This document shows, piece by piece, positions 30,882-34,932 of a stretch of 34,932 nucleotides of DNA (within the stretch, counting starts at the first letter, position 1; the number at the start of each line of letters is the position of its first letter). The stretch is taken from positions 1-34,932 of the forward strand of contig QKAX01000027.1 of NCBI GenBank assembly GCA_003246255.1, written 5' to 3'. The notes under the pieces were generated by a model. The model was not told the origin of the DNA and did no database searches. It saw only the letters and a program-made list of their open reading frames with translations. This DNA is from Demequina lutea. GTDB taxonomy: Bacteria > Actinomycetota > Actinomycetes > Actinomycetales > Demequinaceae. Position numbers and translations under genes: made by a program.

Positions 30882-33024
30882 CGCGCCGTTGTCGCGCCGC
30901 GAACGCCGCGCCCTCGAAGAAGCGGCCGCGGGCGTGTCAGCAGCGCGCCCATTTGACGAGGCCCACGCACCGGAGGATGCCCCGTTGGTGGACCCGAACC
31001 ACCTGTCGCGCCGCGATCGTCGCCGCCTCGAGCGCCTCAACAACCCCATGGAGACGTGGACGGCTGAAGAGGAGATGATCGCAACCGGTCAGATCCCCGT
31101 CCTTACGCCGGAGCGCATCGCCGAGCAGGAGAAGCTGGCGCGCGAGAAGGCCGAGAAGGCGGCGCACGATGCCCTGCTGGCCTCGCAGGAGTTCCGCGTG
31201 GTCACGCCCGAGGACCTCGCTCCCCGTCACCCCGCGCGACCCGAGGCGTTCCCCGAGCCCCAGGCGCCGTCCTGGCAGCCCGCGGGCCGTGAGCAGGAGC
31301 CAGTCGAGCCCGTACGCGATGCGTTTGAGCCCCCGGCTGAGTTGACGGCCGAGCCGGTCACTCCTTCGTACGCACCCGAGGCTTTCGCGCCGCCAGCCAC
31401 CGCGGACGCCCCGGCGTCCGATGTCTTCGCGCCACCTGCCGCCGAGCCTGCGCGTGAGGACTTTGCGGCGCCGTGGGCGCAGCGAGCCCCTGACGCGACG
31501 TCGCCCTCGCCGAGCTTCTGGGCACCGCCGACGGCTGAGCCTGCCCGCCAGTGGCGTCAGCAGGACCTCGAGTCGACGTGGACAGTGACGAGCCCATCGA
31601 ACGACGCAGAGGACGATTGGGATCCTTTTGGCGAGCGCGAGGTGGCGCGCCAGCAGGTGCACGCCGCCGAGCCTGCTGAATCCTTATGGACCCCGCCGGC
31701 AGCCCCCGAGTCGTTCGACGCTGAGCCCGACGACGTGGTCGAGCCCGCCGATGACGAGCCCGCGGGCGCCGACGTGCCCGCCGACGAGGCATCGGCCCAG
31801 GCCGACTCCGCTGAGCTGTCGCAGGACGAGGACTCGGCCCCGGCTGTCTACACGCCCACGTTCGACTTCGCCGACGACGTTCGCTCCGAGGCCGGTGCCG
31901 AGGCGCCGTCGCTGTCGGTTCCGGTTCTTGGTGAGGCAGAGCCCGACGTTGCGGACGACAGGGAGGCTCGCGCACGCCTCTTTAGCGGCCTCTTCGCTGG
32001 TCAAGTGCCCACGTCGCCTGCGGACGATGCGGCTGTCGCCGACGCTGTGCCTGCGCCCGTGGAGGAGTCCAGCGAGGCGGCGGCCGACACGTCGGACGCG
32101 GCAGCGCCGGTTGAGGAGGCGCTGAGTGGCGCCGACGAGATTCGGCGGCTTGCCGAGGAGGCGATGTCCGGCCTTGAGCGAGCCTCAGGGAGCCTGAACG
32201 ATGGCCCGCGTCCCGCTACCTGGGGCGAGGTGGTGCCCGCGAGCGAGCCCGAGCGGGCGAGTGACGAGTGGTCCGAGGACGACGACTCCGACCTCGGCGA
32301 TACCATCGCTGTCGCACCGCGCGAGTCGGAGTTGGACCAGGCGTCGCTCGGCCAGTGGAGCCCCGCAGACTGGGCCGCGCAGCCGCCGCTGCCAGCGCAG
32401 CAGGACTCCGCCCGCTGGGGCGAGCCCGTCGAGCACCCGACCCGGGATCCCGAGGTCGCGGAGGAAGCCGACCCGTTCTCATGGGCCGAGGCTCTCGCGG
32501 CGTCGAGCGGTGATGTGCCGCAGGTGCAGCAGCGGGCTACCCCCGCATGGGGCGCGGTGACCGAGGTTCCGGCGCAGCCGGAGCCCTCTCCCGTCAGCGA
32601 GGCGCCTTCTCCGGCCTGGCACCCTCTCGAGGCGGCCCCCACTCCCGTCACGGATGTGAATGACTTCACTCCCGTGGCGGAGGCCCCCAGGCCCGACTTC
32701 AGCCAGCTGTATCAGACCGGCCAGATCCCTCCCGTGTCTGGTGGCGTGACCCCTGCGTCGGGCCAGTTGCCCACCGCGGGTCAGTTCCCAGCGGCTACCG
32801 GGGCGCAGCCCACTGTGGCGTTCCCCGGCGTCGGCACCCCGGCCGGCGGCGTGCCGGGCGAGGCCGGCTACACGACCGATGTGACGGCGACGGGCTCAAT
32901 CCGCCGCCTCGAGGTCCCCACCCAGCCCGAGGCACGCGAGTTCAAGTGGCTCCACCTCGGCGTGATCGGAGCTCTTGTGTTTGTTCTTGGCGTGGTCATC
33001 TACAACGTGACGATGAACGGATGA
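30874..33024 (+). CDS. Large disordered, tail-anchored acidic protein, unknown function
   Basis: A 716-residue protein I cannot assign. The N-terminus has two related basic motifs, LSRRERRALEE and LSRRDRRRLERL, then a charged helical segment (about 60-105) with ATGQIPVLTPERI. Residues about 115-640 are low-complexity, rich in Ala, Pro, Glu, Asp and Ser and poor in hydrophobics. Near the end the motif TGQIP recurs (YQTGQIPPVSGG, then related SGQLP, AGQFP). One membrane helix closes the protein (about 690-712), leaving only NVTMNG after it, so the bulk should be cytoplasmic. It starts at ATG 30874 after GGAGG, overlaps nadD by 8 nt and rsfS by 4 nt. Sitting between nadD and rsfS is common for such a gene in actinobacteria. 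A scaffold role is only a guess. Confidence 0.85.
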   Translation: MADAPLSRRERRALEEAAAGVSAARPFDEAHAPEDAPLVDPNHLSRRDRRRLERLNNPMETWTAEEEMIATGQIPVLTPERIAEQEKLAREKAEKAAHDALLASQEFRVVTPEDLAPRHPARPEAFPEPQAPSWQPAGREQEPVEPVRDAFEPPAELTAEPVTPSYAPEAFAPPATADAPASDVFAPPAAEPAREDFAAPWAQRAPDATSPSPSFWAPPTAEPARQWRQQDLESTWTVTSPSNDAEDDWDPFGEREVARQQVHAAEPAESLWTPPAAPESFDAEPDDVVEPADDEPAGADVPADEASAQADSAELSQDEDSAPAVYTPTFDFADDVRSEAGAEAPSLSVPVLGEAEPDVADDREARARLFSGLFAGQVPTSPADDAAVADAVPAPVEESSEAAADTSDAAAPVEEALSGADEIRRLAEEAMSGLERASGSLNDGPRPATWGEVVPASEPERASDEWSEDDDSDLGDTIAVAPRESELDQASLGQWSPADWAAQPPLPAQQDSARWGEPVEHPTRDPEVAEEADPFSWAEALAASSGDVPQVQQRATPAWGAVTEVPAQPEPSPVSEAPSPAWHPLEAAPTPVTDVNDFTPVAEAPRPDFSQLYQTGQIPPVSGGVTPASGQLPTAGQFPAATGAQPTVAFPGVGTPAGGVPGEAGYTTDVTATGSIRRLEVPTQPEAREFKWLHLGVIGALVFVLGVVIYNVTMNG

Positions 33025-33383
33025 GCGCCACCGACCGCGCCCTGAGCGTCACCGAGACCGCCGCGCGCGCAGCCGCAGACAAGAAGGCCGAGGACCTCGT
33101 CGCTCTCGACGTCAGCGCGCAGATGCCGCTGGCGGATGTGTTCTTCATGGCCACCGGCACCAACGAGCGTCAGGTGGTCGCGATCGCCGAGGGGATCGAA
33201 GAGGAACTGCTCAAGCAGGGAGTCAAGGCGGTGCGCCGCGAGGGCGTGCGCGAGGGCCGCTGGGCGCTGCTGGACTTCAACGACGTCATCGTGCACGTCA
33301 TGCACCAAGAGGATCGCGCGTACTACGCGCTCGAGCGCCTCTGGAAGGACTGCCCCGTGGTGGCCCTTCCCGAAGACCTGTGA
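33021..33383 (+). CDS. rsfS: Ribosome silencing factor RsfS
   Basis: A 120-residue factor that binds L14 and blocks 30S-50S joining when nutrients are short. The family core is complete: KKAEDLVALDVS near residue 21, DVFFMATGTNERQV, and LLDFNDVIVHVM near 83. ATG 33021 overlaps the preceding stop (ATGA), and its own stop overlaps the next GTG (GTGA). nadD-rsfS-phosphatase is a conserved actinobacterial order. Confidence 0.96.
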   Translation: MSATDRALSVTETAARAAADKKAEDLVALDVSAQMPLADVFFMATGTNERQVVAIAEGIEEELLKQGVKAVRREGVREGRWALLDFNDVIVHVMHQEDRAYYALERLWKDCPVVALPEDL

Positions 33384-34021
33384 CCCGCCTGACGCTCGTC
33401 CGTCACGGCCAGACGGACTGGAATCTCCAGCACCGCATTCAGGGCTCGTCCGACATCCCGCTCAACGACACGGGTCGCGCGCAGGCCGCCGCCGCGCGCC
33501 ACGGCCTGTGGGCCGAGCTCACTCCCAGCGTCACCGTGGTCTCGTCTCACCTTGGCCGCGCGCAGGAGACCGCGCGCATCCTGTGCGAGGGCCGCGACGT
33601 CACGATCCACACGGACGAGCGCCTCGCGGAGCGCGCGTACGGCGTGTGGGAGGGCATGCTCTCGGACCAGCGCGCGATGGATTTCCCGGAGGAGTTCGCG
33701 CGGTGGCAGTCCGGCCGCGAGCCGCGCATCGAGGGCTACGAGACGCACTACGAGCTCGCCTCGCGCGTGCAGCAGGCGGCGCTCGATTGGGCCGATCGCG
33801 TGGGCGATGGGGGAGAACTGCTGTTCGTCTCCCATGGCTCGGCCGGGCGCATGCTGTTGCTGGAACTTCTCGGCTTGCCCCTCACGGGGCTCACGCTGGG
33901 CCACCTCGAGAACACGGCGTGGTCGCGCGTCGCGCGCAGCCGCGAGGGTCGCTGGACGCTCGAGCGGCACAACGCGGGCGCAGGCGCGGTGCCCACCGGA
34001 CCGGCGGGACCGATCTATTGA
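33380..34021 (+). CDS. Histidine phosphatase family protein (first of two)
   Basis: A 213-residue enzyme of the phosphoglycerate-mutase-like superfamily. The phospho-acceptor motif LVRHGQTDWN places His9 in the active site; other marks are RIQGSSDIPLNDTGRAQA, SSHLGRAQETA, RAYGVWEG and a second His in FVSHGSAGR. In mycobacteria the gene after rsfS encodes the glucosyl-3-phosphoglycerate phosphatase GpgP; the same role is possible here but unproven. The GTG start overlaps the rsfS stop by 4 nt. Confidence 0.9.
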   Translation: MTRLTLVRHGQTDWNLQHRIQGSSDIPLNDTGRAQAAAARHGLWAELTPSVTVVSSHLGRAQETARILCEGRDVTIHTDERLAERAYGVWEGMLSDQRAMDFPEEFARWQSGREPRIEGYETHYELASRVQQAALDWADRVGDGGELLFVSHGSAGRMLLLELLGLPLTGLTLGHLENTAWSRVARSREGRWTLERHNAGAGAVPTGPAGPIY

Positions 34022-34632
34022 CCACCATCATCCTCGTTCGCCACGGCGCCACCGCGTACAACGCTGAGGGCCGCCTGCAGGGCTCCCTCGACGTGCCGCT
34101 GGGCGACGCGGGGCGCGCGCAGGCCGCCGCGACGGCGCAGGCGCTCATGAGCGAGTACGGCGCCCCCGACCTGCTCCTCACGTCTCCCTTGTCGCGAGCA
34201 CGCGAGACGGCCGATGCCCTGGCCTCGGCGTCGGGTGTGGAGCTTCACGCCGACGAGCGGCTCACGCAGCGCTCCTACGGCGAGTGGGAGGGGCTCACGT
34301 GGGACGAGATTCGCGAGGGCTGGCCCGACGAGTACGCGCGGCGGCATGCAGGCCTGGACCCGCGCATCGCCGGCTGGGATAGCTCGGCGACCGTCGCGGC
34401 CCGCGTGGCCTCGTGCCTGGATGAGCTGAGCGACTATCTGGGGCTCGTGATCGCCGTGAGCCATGGAGGTGCGATCACGGCCGGAACTCTCGCATTGATG
34501 GGCCTCGACGCCTACTCCACGACGCTCGGAAAGCTTGAGCACGGGCGCTGGAATGTGTTGCGCAAGCGCGGCAATGCGGCGTGGTCGCTCGAGCGCTACG
34601 CGATCGGGCCGTCGGCCGTTCGCTCGCTGTGA
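34018..34632 (+). CDS. Histidine phosphatase family protein (second of two)
   Basis: A 204-residue paralogue of the preceding gene: LVRHGATAYN (His9), RLQGSLDVPLGDAGRAQA, TSPLSRARETADA, QRSYGEWEGLTWDE and VSHGGAITAGTLAL. The start is TTG 34018, overlapping the previous stop as TTGA; an open frame much further upstream is spurious. The two proteins share the same motif order and much of their N-terminal half, so this looks like a tandem duplication. Either could be a phosphoglycolate, sugar or GpgP-type phosphatase. Confidence 0.9.
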   Translation: MTTIILVRHGATAYNAEGRLQGSLDVPLGDAGRAQAAATAQALMSEYGAPDLLLTSPLSRARETADALASASGVELHADERLTQRSYGEWEGLTWDEIREGWPDEYARRHAGLDPRIAGWDSSATVAARVASCLDELSDYLGLVIAVSHGGAITAGTLALMGLDAYSTTLGKLEHGRWNVLRKRGNAAWSLERYAIGPSAVRSL

Positions 34633-34648
34633 CGGGGTGGGCCGCCGA

Positions 34649-34679
34649 TTAACACTTGTCGCGAAACATCGGCTAGTAT
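34649..34679 (+). promoter_or_regulatory. Candidate promoter of tRNA-Ala
   Basis: TTAACA (34649-34654), a 19-bp spacer and TAGTAT (34674-34679). The start would be near 34686, about 30 nt before the mature tRNA. TTGTCG at 34656-34661 is an alternative -35, but only 12 bp away. Confidence 0.4.
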
Positions 34680-34715
34680 CGTCTAGCCCTCAGGGGCACG
34701 GGATCGCAAGATCAC

Positions 34716-34788
34716 GGGGCTGTGGCGCAGCTGGTAGCGCACCTGCATGGCATGCAGGGGGTCAGGGGTTCGAGTCCCCTCAGCTCCA
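34716..34788 (+). tRNA. tRNA-Ala, anticodon GGC
   Basis: A 73-nt cloverleaf. The acceptor GGGGCTG (34716-34722) pairs with CAGCTCC (34781-34787), discriminator A at 34788. The anticodon stem CCTGC/GCAGG (34742-34746, 34754-34758) encloses ATGGCAT, giving GGC. The T arm is AGGGG-TTCGAGT-CCCCT. CCA is not encoded and must be added. Confidence 0.97.
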
Positions 34789-34805
34789 CGAGCGATTGAG
34801 CCGAG

Positions 34806-34898
34806 GGCAGTGAAAGCGTGCTTTCAACTGCCGAGGCGATTGAGTTCGTAGAGCAACAACCGCAGGTTGTTGCGAATACGTGGTGTGGAGACAGCACC
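34806..34898 (+). ncRNA. Structured region downstream of tRNA-Ala, possible small RNA
   Basis: Three hairpins follow one another: 34806-34832 (11 bp, one bulged A, loop CGTG), 34853-34873 (9 bp perfect, loop GCA) and 34882-34898 (6 bp with one bulge, loop GAGA). The 9-base direct repeat GCGATTGAG flanks the first (34792-34800 and 34836-34844). No open frame is evident. With the terminator below, the run from the tRNA looks like one transcript. Whether it is a stable RNA or only a tRNA trailer cannot be told. Confidence 0.35.
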
Positions 34899-34902
34899 GC
34901 AG

Positions 34903-34927
34903 AAGCCGCTCTTCGGAGCGGCTTTTC
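34903..34927 (+). terminator. Terminator with a TTCG tetraloop
   Basis: A perfect 9-bp stem joins AAGCCGCTC (34903-34911) to GAGCGGCTT (34916-34924) around the stable tetraloop TTCG, followed by TTC. It ends the tRNA-Ala transcription unit. Confidence 0.88.
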
Positions 34928-34932
34928 GCGTT

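Noticed and set aside
24690-34691. The shared 11-mer CGTCTAGCCCT upstream of rplU and tRNA-Ala as a common regulatory box
   Set aside because: Its position relative to the two -10 boxes differs, and single 11-base matches are expected by chance many times in 35 kb.
34716-34788. tRNA-Ala as an attachment site of an integrated element
   Set aside because: No repeat of the tRNA 3' end, integrase or mobility gene is visible, though the window ends 144 nt downstream.

Overview
The window is a 35 kb, GC-rich chromosomal segment from an actinobacterium. The gene order (rpmB / DAK2 protein / recG / rsmD / coaD / yceD / rpmF / rnc / mutM; rne / rplU / rpmA / obgE / proB / proA; nadD / disordered protein / rsfS / phosphatase), the Zn-ribbon forms of L28 and L32, the GTG/TTG starts and the many leaderless promoters fit Micrococcales best (a Cellulomonadaceae- or Demequinaceae-like organism). 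The genus cannot be fixed from sequence alone. No phage, insertion sequence, CRISPR array or plasmid function was seen; this is core chromosome with a few accessory insertions.

Layout. 1-3134 (+): thiL, an unrecognised gene and a patatin phospholipase, each behind a leaderless-type -10 box. 3184-3425 (-): rpmB. 3579-7390 (+): a DhaL/FakA-type kinase coupled to recG. 7531-9746 (+): a chemoreceptor and a small coiled-coil protein, an accessory pair suggesting motility. 9772-13402 (+): rsmD, coaD, then yceD-rpmF-rnc-mutM. 13524-15913: a DevR/DosR-like response regulator (+) facing a DevS/DosS-like GAF-GAF histidine kinase (-). The kinase is the last gene of the cytochrome bd operon cydA-cydB-cydD-cydC (15927-21818, -). 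22379-25363 (+): rne, then rplU-rpmA behind a strong promoter and a structured leader. 25429-30068: obgE-proB, a convergent esterase gene (-), then proA. 30146-34632 (+): six overlapping genes: a 51-residue membrane protein, nadD, a 716-residue disordered tail-anchored protein, rsfS and two tandem histidine phosphatases. 34716-34927 (+): tRNA-Ala(GGC), a run of hairpins and a terminator.

How the genes work together. The most interesting unit is 13403-21950. The kinase keeps the His and Tyr spaced as in the haem-binding GAF domain of mycobacterial DosS, and the regulator keeps the DosR DNA-contact motif. A perfect inverted repeat with the DosR-box core (GGGAC-N4-GTCCC) lies upstream of cydA, centred at -42.5 from the start inferred from its -10 box. 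A one-mismatch copy lies at the same distance upstream of the regulator gene. This predicts a self-contained gas/redox-sensing circuit in which a haem sensor encoded in the bd oxidase operon activates that operon and its own regulator. Most of the rest is translation, ribosome assembly, RNA decay, DNA repair, proline and cofactor synthesis.
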